DNA of 64,000 nucleotides. It comes from Bradyrhizobium sp. 1 (GTDB lineage Bacteria > Pseudomonadota > Alphaproteobacteria > Rhizobiales > Xanthobacteraceae). Shown in pieces: positions 30,914-39,491 of the stretch. The translations under genes were made by a program, and so were the position numbers. Each line of letters opens with the position of its first letter. Position 1 is the first letter of the stretch. The stretch is taken from NCBI RefSeq assembly GCF_023073315.1, contig NZ_JADPJH010000037.1, positions 229,299-293,298 on the forward strand. Direction: 5' to 3'. The notes beneath the pieces were generated by a model. That model was not told the DNA's origin and did no database searches. It worked only from the letters and a program-made list of their open reading frames with translations.

Positions 30914-31603
30914 ATGAAACAGCCTCTGAAGCATCGCACGCTGTCGGCTGCGATCGTGGACCAGCTCAGGCAGGCGATCCTCGACGGCACCTATCCGGCC
31001 GGATCGCAGTTGCGCCAGGATGCGCTTGGCGAGACCTATGGCGTCAGCCGCATTCCTGTGCGCGAGGCGCTATTCCAGCTCGAGGCCGAAGGGCTGGTGC
31101 GGATCGTTCCGCAGAAGGGCGCCATCGTCTCCGAGCTGTCGCTGGACGAGATCAACGACGTGTTCGACCTGCGTTGCATCCTGGAGCCGCGGCTGCTGGC
31201 ACAATCGGCGCCGCATTTCTCCGCGGACGATCTCGATGCGCTCGACGACATCCACAGGCAATTCGAGAAGGCAATCAAGGCGAAGAATGTCAGCGACTGG
31301 GGGCAGCTCAATGCCGACTTCCATCTCGCGCTCTATATGCACGCCCCGCAGCCGCGCACCCGCGCGATCGTGCTGTCTCTGCTCCAGACCAGCGACCGCT
31401 ACACGCGCCTCCAGCTCTCGAATACCAAGGCGATGGGGATTGCCGAGAAGGAGCACGCCCATCTGATCGCGCTTTGCCGCGCGCAGAAGGTCGAGGAAGC
31501 CTGCCGGTTTCTGGAGCGGCACATCGAAGCCGTGCGCAAGGACTTGCTTCAGGTCGTTGGCGGCGGGGCGATGACGCCACGGTCACGGCGAAAGAGCCAC
31601 TAA
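30914..31603 (+). CDS. GntR-family regulator, FCD type
   Basis: The 229-residue protein has an N-terminal winged helix (LSAAIVDQLRQAILDGTYPA, GVSRIPVREALFQLEAEGLV, IVPQKGAIVSEL). An all-helical FCD domain follows, with the metal/ligand residues in FDLRCILEP, NADFHLALYMHAP and KEHAHLIAL. GGAAGG precedes the ATG. It diverges from the TRAP/DapA-like operon and probably represses it until the transported acid or a product binds. Confidence 0.93.
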   Translation: MKQPLKHRTLSAAIVDQLRQAILDGTYPAGSQLRQDALGETYGVSRIPVREALFQLEAEGLVRIVPQKGAIVSELSLDEINDVFDLRCILEPRLLAQSAPHFSADDLDALDDIHRQFEKAIKAKNVSDWGQLNADFHLALYMHAPQPRTRAIVLSLLQTSDRYTRLQLSNTKAMGIAEKEHAHLIALCRAQKVEEACRFLERHIEAVRKDLLQVVGGGAMTPRSRRKSH

Positions 31604-31798
31604 ACGAGGTTTTCTCGAGCCACTGCGACAACTTACTCGTCCAGGACAGGCATCTGACGTTTTACCTGCGTCGAGAATCCGGGACAGAGCTTGCGCGAAA
31701 TTGCCTTGCTTTTGTCACACGTCAAGGTAGCTTAGAACGATATATTCTAGGTTGCCAATATTGATCGTGTCTACTGCATCCGATTGCTGGAGGCTGCC

Positions 31799-33088
31799 GT
31801 GCGCGTCGACATTCAACTCCCAACGACGGATCCTCAGGGCCATACGTTCCTGACATGGGTACCGGTCAAAGCGACGGCCCGTATGGCTGACGCGTCAGGC
31901 GCATCCAATCCGGCACGCGTCACGCTACAGAACGGAGGAGTGAACGGAGGCGGTCGCCTGGCGTTCGATTCGGTTCGCACCGATGCGGGAGCGGCCGAAC
32001 TCGATCTTGAACTACCTACTGATGGCACCGCCGTCGAGTTCTGGGTGGCGGGCGAATTCCAGCATCCCAGCAGTGCCTATGGGGATGTCGCAATCGATGT
32101 GATGGCGTCCGGCACCCAGGTCGGCCGGCGTGAAATGATGGTGCGTATTCGCAAGAATGCGGTCAATCTCTCTGCGGCGGAGCGCGACCGTTTTCTGCTG
32201 GCGTTGGGCAAGCTGAACAACGCCGGCCACGGTGTATTCCAGGGCTTTAGAGACGCGCATGTGACGGACTCGCTGGACGAAGCGCACGGTTTTCCTGGTT
32301 TTCCAGCGTGGCATCGCGCTTATATGCTCGATCTGGAGCGCACGTTGCAGGAGATCGATTCGAGCGTCACCTTGCCCTATTGGCGCTTCGACGAACCCGC
32401 TGCGGCGCTTTTCGATAGGGCGTTCCTCGGCATGCCGCCGGTCAACCCGGCTCAAGGTGACACGATCCAGTTCCCCCACGGTCACGCGCTGGAGTTTTGG
32501 AAGACCGACACCCTCGACTCCATTGATCGACGTCCGACCTTCAACATCAATGGAGCTCCGCCGGCGCAGCTACTCGGACGGCCGAACGTCATTTCGCAGG
32601 CCGAGACGATGTTGCTCGGTATGCAATACGACCGATTTCGCCGCATGGAAGGCGCGCCCCACGGACGGGCGCACACCAGCTTTGACGGTCCCATCAACCT
32701 CCCCGCCACGGCTCCGAAGGACCCGCTTTTTTTTCTGCTCCATGCAAACGTCGATCGGCTCTGGGCGTTCTGGCAGTGGTTCAACCAGCGGACGGATTCA
32801 CCTAACTCGGCAACCTATTCAACTGCTGGTGCGCCCCCCGGACGGCCCGGTCTGATCGGACATAATCTCGGCGACACGATGTGGCCATGGAACCAATCAA
32901 CTACGCCGCCGCGACCGACCTTTCCGCCGCCGCGAGGACAATTCCCGACGTCTCCGACCACGCCGCGTCCCGGACCTCAACCAACGGTCCGGGATATGAT
33001 AGATTGGCAAGGAATCCACGGGGGTGATCCCTTGGGTTTCGACTATGATGACGTTCCATTCGAACTCCACGCTGGAGGCGTCGCATGA
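31799..33088 (+). CDS. Tyrosinase-family dicopper oxidase
   Basis: From GTG 31799 (TGGAGG 6 bases upstream) the protein has 429 residues. An N-terminal beta-sandwich-like region of about 120 residues precedes the tyrosinase domain. CuA ligands are His154, His163 and His172 (GFPGFPAWHRAYMLDLE). CuB ligands are His288 and His292 (PHGRAHTSFDG) and His315 in DPLFFLLHANVDRLWAFW, where the usual HH is LH but the ligand His is kept. No signal peptide is seen. A Pro/Thr-rich segment lies near 366-396. Phenol hydroxylation or catechol oxidation is expected. It overlaps the next gene by ATGA. Confidence 0.9.
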   Translation: MRVDIQLPTTDPQGHTFLTWVPVKATARMADASGASNPARVTLQNGGVNGGGRLAFDSVRTDAGAAELDLELPTDGTAVEFWVAGEFQHPSSAYGDVAIDVMASGTQVGRREMMVRIRKNAVNLSAAERDRFLLALGKLNNAGHGVFQGFRDAHVTDSLDEAHGFPGFPAWHRAYMLDLERTLQEIDSSVTLPYWRFDEPAAALFDRAFLGMPPVNPAQGDTIQFPHGHALEFWKTDTLDSIDRRPTFNINGAPPAQLLGRPNVISQAETMLLGMQYDRFRRMEGAPHGRAHTSFDGPINLPATAPKDPLFFLLHANVDRLWAFWQWFNQRTDSPNSATYSTAGAPPGRPGLIGHNLGDTMWPWNQSTTPPRPTFPPPRGQFPTSPTTPRPGPQPTVRDMIDWQGIHGGDPLGFDYDDVPFELHAGGVA

Positions 33089-33804
33089 AGGCCAAGGACT
33101 ATCGAGAGCAGGTCGCCGCCAGGCTCCGGGCTACGACGTTTGCTGCGCCGACCACGCCCGAGCCGCCCGTGGTGGCGTGGAGAGCAGCCTTAACATCGTT
33201 GTCGAGTCCATCCAGCTCTGCCGATACCCGCAAGGAGGCCTTGCAGTTGCTGCAGTCGGGAACCTTTCTCGTGCGTGAGTTCGATCCCGTGCGTGCCGAA
33301 TATGTCGACGCCCTGCGGCGGTCCGCGAGCGACCCGAGCGAAGACGTCCGTCGTTACGCCTTGGGCATCCTGATGAGCCAGAAGGACGATTTCGCGCGAA
33401 GCAGGCTGGTCGAGGGCCTGCAGGGCACTGCCGCGGCGCTGCTTCCGCCGGCCGCTGCGTTGTCCCTCCTTGCGAGGGATGATCACGCCTCTATCGGCGC
33501 CGTGGCAAATCAGATCCTCAAGAGCAATACCGATCCCGCTGTGCGTATGCAGGCCGTTCGCGTCCTGGCCAGAGACCCGAGCTCTGTTCAGGGCCTGGAA
33601 GAAATTTTGCACAACAAGGAGGAGTTCAGGGAGGTCCGCCGTGCCGGAGCGGTTGCTCTGAAGAATCTGGATCCCAATCGTTTCGTTCGGAGCGCCACGA
33701 CGATCCTGAACGACGAGAACGAGTTTCCGGATATCAAGTCGACGGTCGGCGGCGCTCTGGAGCTCGACGGCATCGTGCCTAATGCCACGCGGCCCGGACC
33801 ATGA
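33085..33804 (+). CDS. HEAT-repeat protein in tyrosinase operon
   Basis: The 239-residue protein is all helical with HEAT-like pairs: EDVRRYALGILMSQ (about 86-99), DPAVRMQAVRVLARDP (150-165) and FREVRRAGAVALKNLDP (181-197). It has no signal peptide, no Cys cluster and no catalytic motif, so a scaffold or adaptor role is likely. Its start overlaps the tyrosinase stop (ATGA), and its stop overlaps the SCO-like start, so the three are translated together. A role in assembling or delivering copper to the tyrosinase is inferred from context. Confidence 0.8.
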   Translation: MKAKDYREQVAARLRATTFAAPTTPEPPVVAWRAALTSLSSPSSSADTRKEALQLLQSGTFLVREFDPVRAEYVDALRRSASDPSEDVRRYALGILMSQKDDFARSRLVEGLQGTAAALLPPAAALSLLARDDHASIGAVANQILKSNTDPAVRMQAVRVLARDPSSVQGLEEILHNKEEFREVRRAGAVALKNLDPNRFVRSATTILNDENEFPDIKSTVGGALELDGIVPNATRPGP

Positions 33805-34910
33805 TCGAATCCACGCGTCTGCCTGACGATGTTGCGGCAGCCTTGCGCGCCGCCACTCGAGCGGACCGTGATCTGCTTGCACTGCTCCACGAAAATGCCC
33901 CGCTATATCAGGGCAAGGCTTCTTCCGAGGTCGAGCGCCTTCGGGCGCTTATTATGGTCGGACTGGTCAAGGCGGGCTTCGCAAGCGAATTGCTTCCTTA
34001 TGCGATCGAGGAGTTTGAAACCGGGACCGACGCTTATGCAATCGCCGCGGCCGCGCGCGTCGTTCGTGCGGCACCGAACCTGCCGAACGGTATCGGGGTG
34101 TTGATCAATCGTGCAGTCGAGCGAGTTCGTCGGCGCAATCAGTTCGTCATTTTTGAGGACGGGGCGTCGGCTCCAGAGCATCCGCCCGTGACGGCGGTCG
34201 ATGAGGTGATGGCGGCCTTGTCGGCTCTCAATCCGTGCCGTTGCGCCGCGCCAGGCTCCGGAGAGGACATGCTGGTATCGGCTCGGCACCGGCCGGTCCC
34301 GGAGCAGGTGCATGCTGCGTGCTGCCACCAAGGCCGGGCCAGCGAAGCGGTAGAGCGAAGCCCAAGGCCCATCGTCGGTACGGTTGCTGGGGTCAGCGAT
34401 ATCGAGATGCAAGATCAAGATGGACGGTGCACGCAGTTTGGAGATCTGTTCGGGAAGCGAGTAGGACTCGTCGCATTCTTCTACACACGTTGCATGACCC
34501 CGGAAAAGTGCTCACGAACCGTGAGCCAACTTGCGGAGGTGGCAAGGTTGATGCGCGGGACCAAGGCCGATGGATCGGTGATGATTGCCGGGATCACTTA
34601 CGATCCAGCATATGATTTGTCCGAGCGGCTTCGACGATATGGCCGGGAGCGGGGACTGACATTCTCTCAAGACTGCCAGCTTCTGCGCACGACCGGGTCC
34701 TTCGACGCATTGCGTGATCGTTTGCAGCTGGGCGTTGGCTACGGTACATCCACCGTCAACAGGCACCGCATTGAACTGATACTGATCGACTATTCAGGCG
34801 ACATCGCGCAGGCGCATGTGCGTCGTCTTTGGGACGCGCGGGACATGGCAGACCAGCTTCTGTCCATGCATGATGAAGCCAAGCATCGCGCGCAACCTCA
34901 AGCTACCTGA
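33801..34910 (+). CDS. SCO1/SenC-like copper protein with helical N-terminal extension
   Basis: The 369-residue protein has two parts. Residues 1-115 are helical and HEAT-like (LRALIMVGLVKAGFASELLP). Residues 195-360 form a thioredoxin fold of the SCO1/SenC type: GKRVGLVAFFYTRCMTPEKC with Cys231 and Cys237 (CX5C rather than CX3C), VMIAGITYDPA, and His322 before IELILIDYSG, the third copper ligand of SCO proteins. The linker adds Cys146/Cys148, and Cys174-Cys175-His176. There is no membrane anchor or signal, unlike classical SCO. It overlaps the HEAT gene by ATGA and ends 5 bases from the convergent TRAP gene. Confidence 0.82.
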   Translation: MIESTRLPDDVAAALRAATRADRDLLALLHENAPLYQGKASSEVERLRALIMVGLVKAGFASELLPYAIEEFETGTDAYAIAAAARVVRAAPNLPNGIGVLINRAVERVRRRNQFVIFEDGASAPEHPPVTAVDEVMAALSALNPCRCAAPGSGEDMLVSARHRPVPEQVHAACCHQGRASEAVERSPRPIVGTVAGVSDIEMQDQDGRCTQFGDLFGKRVGLVAFFYTRCMTPEKCSRTVSQLAEVARLMRGTKADGSVMIAGITYDPAYDLSERLRRYGRERGLTFSQDCQLLRTTGSFDALRDRLQLGVGYGTSTVNRHRIELILIDYSGDIAQAHVRRLWDARDMADQLLSMHDEAKHRAQPQAT

Positions 34911-34915
34911 GCGAT

Positions 34916-36274
34916 TCACCTGCTCCCGTCCGGCCCCATCACCAGGTCCGGCAGCGCGGTCGATATCCCCGGCACGAAGCACAGCAGCAGCACCGCGAGC
35001 ATCATCAGCAGCACGAACGGCAGGGTGCCCCAGATCACCTCGCTCAAGGGGATGTCGGGTGCGACGTTGCGGATGACGAAGATGTTGAGGCCGACAGGTG
35101 GATGGATCAGCCCCATCTCCATCACGATGGTCATGACCACGCCGAACCAGATGATGTCGAAATTGGCGGCGCGGAGCGGCGGCAGGATGATCGGCGCGGT
35201 CATGAGAATAATCGAGACCGGCGGCAGGAAGAAGCCGAGCACGACGACCATGACGAGGATCGCGAACAGCAGGCCCCAGCGCGGCAGGTGCATCGCGACG
35301 ACGGATTCGGCGACCGACTGCGAGATGTGCAGATAGCTCATCACGTACGAATAGAGCAGCGACATGCCGATGATCATCATCAGCATGGTCGATTCCCGGA
35401 TCGTCGATTTCAAGATGGGCGCAAGGTCGCTCGGCCGCCACACGCTGTAGATCACCGCGATCAGCGCGAGCGCGAGCAGGCCGCCGAGGCCGGCGGTCTC
35501 CGACGGGGTGGCGTAACCGCCATAGAGCGCGATCATGACGCCGGTCAGCAACAGCACGAAAGGGATCACGCGCGGCAGCACGCTGAAGCGTTCGGCGAGC
35601 GTATACTCGTCGCGGGCAAGGATCGCCGCCTCCGGGCCGCCCTTCTTGTAGATCGCTTCGGCCGCCGCATATTCCTGGCGGAAGCGGATCACGGCATAGG
35701 TGCCGAACAGCGAGACCAGCAGCAGGCCCGGCCCGATGCCGGCGAGGAACAGCCGTCCCAACGATTTTTCGGCGGCGACCGCAAACAGGATCATGGTGAT
35801 CGAGGGCGGCAACAAAATGCCGAGCGTGCCGCCGGCGGCGATGATGCCGGCCGCAAAGCCGCCGGAATAGCCGCGCTTTCGCATCTCGGGGATGCCGGCC
35901 GAGCCGATCGCCGAGCAGGTCGCAGGGCTCGAGCCCGCCATCGCCGCAAACAGCGCGCAGGCAAACACGTTGGCGACGCCGAGGCCGCCGGGCACGCGAT
36001 GCAGCCAGGCATGCAGGGCCGAATAGAGATCCTGACCGGCGCGCGACTTGCCGATCGCAGCGCCCTTCAGGATGAAGAGCGGGATCGACAGCAGCGTGAT
36101 CGAGGCCATTTCCTCGTAGACGTTCTGCGTCACCGTATCGAGGGACGCCGCTGGCATGTAGATGCCCATGAACACGACCGCGACCGCGCCGAGCGCAAAC
36201 GCAATGGGCATGCCCGAGAACATCACGACCAGCGTCGCGATTCCGTAGGCGATGCCGATACCGAAAACGCTCAT
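34916..36274 (-). CDS. TRAP transporter large permease (second system)
   Basis: The 452-residue DctM protein has about 12 helices with ITLLSIPLFILKGAAIGKSR, GSSPATCSAIGSAGIPEMRK and LGILLPPSITMILFAVAAEK. It is 30 residues longer than the first system's permease, with an extended cytoplasmic loop (FRQEYAAAEAIYKKGGPEAA). Its start overlaps the dctQ stop as ATGA. No catabolic gene accompanies this transporter. Confidence 0.95.
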   Translation of the reverse strand: MSVFGIGIAYGIATLVVMFSGMPIAFALGAVAVVFMGIYMPAASLDTVTQNVYEEMASITLLSIPLFILKGAAIGKSRAGQDLYSALHAWLHRVPGGLGVANVFACALFAAMAGSSPATCSAIGSAGIPEMRKRGYSGGFAAGIIAAGGTLGILLPPSITMILFAVAAEKSLGRLFLAGIGPGLLLVSLFGTYAVIRFRQEYAAAEAIYKKGGPEAAILARDEYTLAERFSVLPRVIPFVLLLTGVMIALYGGYATPSETAGLGGLLALALIAVIYSVWRPSDLAPILKSTIRESTMLMMIIGMSLLYSYVMSYLHISQSVAESVVAMHLPRWGLLFAILVMVVVLGFFLPPVSIILMTAPIILPPLRAANFDIIWFGVVMTIVMEMGLIHPPVGLNIFVIRNVAPDIPLSEVIWGTLPFVLLMMLAVLLLCFVPGISTALPDLVMGPDGSR

Positions 36275-36825
36275 GGACGCTTGGCTCCCGCGAAAGGCAG
36301 CGCAAGCTGCACGAGGATCTGGACGCAGAGCAGGCTCATCCCGAGCGCCATCAGCGAATAGGGAATGGTGAGCGGCGGCGACCACATCGAGTTGGAGACC
36401 TGGCCGTCGACATAGGCCTCATGGGCCAGTGTCCAGGACTTCCAGGTGAAGAAGGCGCAGAACAGGAACGTCACGACATCGACCAGCCAGAGCCGGATCT
36501 TGTTCGCGCGCGGCGACAGCAGGCCGACGAAGGCCTCGATGCCGATATGGCCGCGGTTCTGCTGCACATAGGCGGCCGTCATGAAGGTGGCGCCGACCAG
36601 CAGGAACACGGCGGCCTCGTCCTGCCAGTAATTGGCGGCCTTGAACAAAGCGCGGCTGAGCACGCTGTAGCTCAGGATGGCGCAGGCCGCGATCAGCGCG
36701 ATCGCGGCGAACACGACGATGATGGTGTTGAGGATGGCGAGACCGCGATCGATCGCTGCCGCGAGGCCGGTCCTTGCGGCAGCGTTGGTCTGGTCGTCAC
36801 GATCCGGAAGCGGACCGTGGCTCAT
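36271..36825 (-). CDS. TRAP transporter small permease (second system)
   Basis: This 184-residue DctQ protein has four helices and the motif AANYWQDEAAVFLLVGATFM, with NRGHIGIEAFVGLLSPRANK following. Both its start and stop overlap neighbours by ATGA, giving a tightly coupled P-Q-M order. Confidence 0.93.
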   Translation of the reverse strand: MSHGPLPDRDDQTNAAARTGLAAAIDRGLAILNTIIVVFAAIALIAACAILSYSVLSRALFKAANYWQDEAAVFLLVGATFMTAAYVQQNRGHIGIEAFVGLLSPRANKIRLWLVDVVTFLFCAFFTWKSWTLAHEAYVDGQVSNSMWSPPLTIPYSLMALGMSLLCVQILVQLALPFAGAKRP

Positions 36826-37844
36826 GCGGCGACGTCGGTCGCGAGCTTGAGCAGGTTGGCCGCGGTTGCGGTCTTGGCGCCGTAATCCTTCCACGCGGTG
36901 TCGCGGGCGATGTCGCGCCACTTGCCGACGGTCGCAGCATCCAGCACCGAGACTTTTGCGCCGGCCTTCTCGTAGACTTTGGCGACTTCGACGTCGTCGT
37001 CCTGCGCGCCCTTGCGGCCGAAGGCCTCGAGCTCGGTGCCGACCGTGAGCAGGACCTCCTGCTGGTTCTTCGGCAGCTTGTCGAAGATCGCCTTCGACAT
37101 CATCAGCGGCTCCAGCATGAACCAGTAGGAGGCGCCCGCGCCAGAGGTCAGCGACTTCGCGACCTCTTCGAGACGGAAAGAGATCAGGCTGGTCGAGGAA
37201 GTGATGCCGGCGTCACAGGCACCGGTCTGCATCGCCGCGTAGATTTCGTTCGAGGGCACCGACAGCACCGAGGCGCCGGCGGTCTGGAGCACCATGTCCA
37301 TCTCGCGCGAGCCGCCGCGCACCTTCAGACCCTTGGCGTCCTCCGGCGACACGATCGCCTTGGAGCGGCTGGCAACGCCGCCGGCCTGCCAGACCCAGGA
37401 GAGCAGGATGATGCCTTTGTCGGCGAGGAAGTCGGTCAGCGCCTTGCCGACCGGCTCCTTCTTCCAGCGCATGCCCTGGTCGTAGGTGGTGACGAGGCCC
37501 GGCATCAGGCCAATATTGGTTTCCGGCAATTCGCCGCCGGCGTAGGGCATCGGATAGAGCGAGATGTCGAGCGCGCCCTTGCGCATCGCGGAGAACTGCG
37601 CGTTGGTCTTGATCAGCGAGGAGTTCGGATAGATTTCCGCGGCGATGTCGCCGTTGCTGCGCTTGCTGACTTCGGCGGCGAACATGCGGCAGAGCCGGTC
37701 GCGGAAATCGCCTTTGTCGATGGTGCCGCCCGGGAATTGATGCGAGATCTTCAGCGTGGTCGCGGCATGCGCGGTGCCGGTGCTGAAGCGGAGAATGGCG
37801 GGTGCGGCGACGGCGGTCGCGATCAGTTGGCGGCGCGTGAACAT
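36822..37844 (-). CDS. TRAP transporter solute-binding protein (second system)
   Basis: The 340-residue DctP protein has an export signal (MFTRRQLIATAVAAPAILRF, with an RR pair). It shows the fold landmarks TTLKISHQFPGGTIDKGDFR, AEIYPNSSLIKTNAQFSAMR and EDAKGLKVRGGSREMDMVLQ, the last holding the carboxylate-binding Arg. AAGGGGA precedes the ATG. It is the first gene of the operon. Ligand unknown and clearly different from the first system's protein. Confidence 0.94.
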   Translation of the reverse strand: MFTRRQLIATAVAAPAILRFSTGTAHAATTLKISHQFPGGTIDKGDFRDRLCRMFAAEVSKRSNGDIAAEIYPNSSLIKTNAQFSAMRKGALDISLYPMPYAGGELPETNIGLMPGLVTTYDQGMRWKKEPVGKALTDFLADKGIILLSWVWQAGGVASRSKAIVSPEDAKGLKVRGGSREMDMVLQTAGASVLSVPSNEIYAAMQTGACDAGITSSTSLISFRLEEVAKSLTSGAGASYWFMLEPLMMSKAIFDKLPKNQQEVLLTVGTELEAFGRKGAQDDDVEVAKVYEKAGAKVSVLDAATVGKWRDIARDTAWKDYGAKTATAANLLKLATDVAA

Positions 37845-38195
37845 GGTGTGATCCCCTTGAGCGGTTCTTTGGACGGTTCTTGTTGGGTGATTTGGGTGAG
37901 GTCTTGTGAGACCGGCGTTGAGGCCCATTCTAGCCGGTCTTTCAGGCGAAATTCTCTCATCTGATAGTTCGAGACCGAATGCCGCGGCAAGGGTCGGCCT
38001 TGCTGCATTGCACACTGCCGTCCATCCTGCTGCGGATGGGCGCGCCATGCGCGGACGCGATTGCGGCGAATACGTGGACGGCAGCAGCCCGCAGAAATTT
38101 ATCGGTCGCGGCGTAACAACGCTGCCGGTCAATCCGTCGAGATTGAATAGCGGCGTCCGTCGCTGACAAACACCATCTCGAAGGGAAGTTGATCC
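37845..38195. other. Intergenic region between TRAP operon and MXKDX gene
   Basis: This 351-base stretch must hold the divergent promoters. Reading frames inside lack ribosome-binding sites. Apart from a GGTTCTT-type direct repeat near 37863-37880, I see no defined site. Confidence 0.4.
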
Positions 38196-38438
38196 ATGAC
38201 CATTCGTACCCGCATCGCGCTCGGCGTCTCGGCTGCCGTTCTCTCGCTTGGCCTCGCGTTCGCGCCGGCCGCTTTCGCCCAGGACAAGATGGGCAAGGAC
38301 GACGGCATGATGAAGAAGGACACGATGTCCAAGGACGGCATGAAGAAAGACACCATGTCCAAGGACGACGGCATGAAGAAGGATCACATGTCGAAGGACG
38401 GGATGAAGAAGGACGACGGGATGATGAAGAAGAACTGA
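38196..38438 (+). CDS. Pentapeptide MXKDX repeat protein
   Basis: The 80-residue precursor has a signal peptide (MTIRTRIALGVSAAVLSLGL ending near FA-QDK). The mature protein is made almost only of Met, Lys, Asp, Gly and Ser in units such as MSKDG and MKKD. This matches the exported penta_MXKDX family (TIGR02953). The Met/Asp/His composition could bind metal, but that is only an inference. GAAGGGAAG precedes the ATG. Confidence 0.88.
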   Translation: MTIRTRIALGVSAAVLSLGLAFAPAAFAQDKMGKDDGMMKKDTMSKDGMKKDTMSKDDGMKKDHMSKDGMKKDDGMMKKN

Positions 38439-38483
38439 TCTTCTCCCGGCGGCGCGTAGCGTTCGCGCCGGTAGGCGCGCGCA

Positions 38484-38519
38484 GATGTCCGGGGCGGTCG
38501 CGTGGACCGCCCCGGACAT
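38484..38519. terminator. Long perfect palindrome between convergent genes
   Basis: ATGTCCGGGGCGGTC and its exact complement form a 15-bp stem around a 5-base loop. It lies between the convergent genes ending at 38438 and 38561. There is no T run, so it may be a bidirectional transcription block or an extragenic repeat. Confidence 0.6.
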
Positions 38520-38560
38520 GGCGCTTCAGTTCAAATTCAATCGAACGTTGCTGGAGAACG

Positions 38561-38908
38561 TTACTTGCGCTTGGCCTTGCGAGCGGCGTAGCGGGCATCG
38601 CGCTTGGCCTTCTGATCGGCCTCCTGCTCAGCCAGTCTGGCAACCGACTCTTCCGCTTCGCGGGCGATCCGTGCAGCCTCAGCGGCTGCAGCTTCTTCCG
38701 CGAGGCGCTTCTGCTCGGCCTTTTCGGCCTCGCGCGCGGCCTTGGCCTCGGTGCGCTTGGCCGCGAGGGCCTCGCGCTCGGCGCGACGTGCCGCCACCGC
38801 CGGATCGTCCAGGCCCGGCTGCGACTTGAATTTGTTCAAAAGATTTTTGCGTGCTTCCTGCGCGGCTTTTTGCCGGTCGGAGAATCCTGGTTCCCTGAAT
38901 CCACTCAT
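38561..38908 (-). CDS. Coiled-coil protein (DUF6481-like)
   Basis: The 115-residue protein begins MSGFREPGFSDRQKAAQEAR and then NLLNKFKSQPGLDDPAVAAR. The rest is a long Ala/Glu/Arg/Lys helix (KAAREAEKAEQKRLAEEAAA) ending in a basic tail RYAARKAKRK. The opening matches DUF6481 as I know it. AAGG precedes the ATG, and upstream in-frame codons do not look coding. Probably a soluble, possibly nucleic-acid-associated coiled coil; function unknown. Confidence 0.8.
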   Translation of the reverse strand: MSGFREPGFSDRQKAAQEARKNLLNKFKSQPGLDDPAVAARRAEREALAAKRTEAKAAREAEKAEQKRLAEEAAAAEAARIAREAEESVARLAEQEADQKAKRDARYAARKAKRK

Positions 38909-39174
38909 CGAACGAACCTTGTCATCCTCGCTTTCAGTCCTACATAACTGCGTGTTGGTACGTCGGCTGGGCATAGCGGGCGCTGCGCGACGAGATGCGT
39001 GTACATCCACGCGCGCCGCAAAGCCATAGATATTGCAGCCGATCAGGTAGACGAAAAATCGCCACCCCCGACGATCTCTCGTAGCCCGGAAAAACTGCCG
39101 AATTGTGATGTCCCTCATAAGGGAGCACAGGGGCGGGACCTAGCGTCCGTCCCGGTACGAGACGGAGCACGGGC

Positions 39175-39402
39175 ATGACGATCTCACGACTGAGCCTGAA
39201 GGCGCTCGCAATCGCCGTCGCGGTGGCCGCGGTGGCCGGCGCTGCGCTGCTGCTTGCCCGTCCCCAGCCGATCGACAGTGCCGTTCTGGGCGCCGATTGG
39301 GAGTGCACCCAGACCGCTTTCGTGCTCACGACCTGCGCGCCACGGGCGACCCCGGCGGTCGAAACCTCGCGCAAGGACCTGATCCGGCCGACCCGGGGTT
39401 GA
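39175..39402 (+). CDS. Small exported or membrane-anchored protein
   Basis: This 75-residue protein starts MTISRLSLKALAIAVAVAAV with one hydrophobic segment (about 8-28), which may be an uncleaved signal. It is followed by a polar part with two Cys (WECTQTAFVLTTCAPRA). GACGGAG precedes the ATG. No family recognised. Confidence 0.6.
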   Translation: MTISRLSLKALAIAVAVAAVAGAALLLARPQPIDSAVLGADWECTQTAFVLTTCAPRATPAVETSRKDLIRPTRG

Positions 39403-39491
39403 ACGGGCGGATTGGCCTGGGAAGACCGAACGGGATGTGACGCCACGTCGCAGAGGTGATAAAGCCGGCTCACCTCTGTGATCAGTCAGTC

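Noticed and set aside
38196..38438. Possible CRISPR-like short repeat in the MXKDX gene
   Set aside because: The repeats are coding units of a signal-peptide protein of a known pentapeptide family, with no unique spacers.
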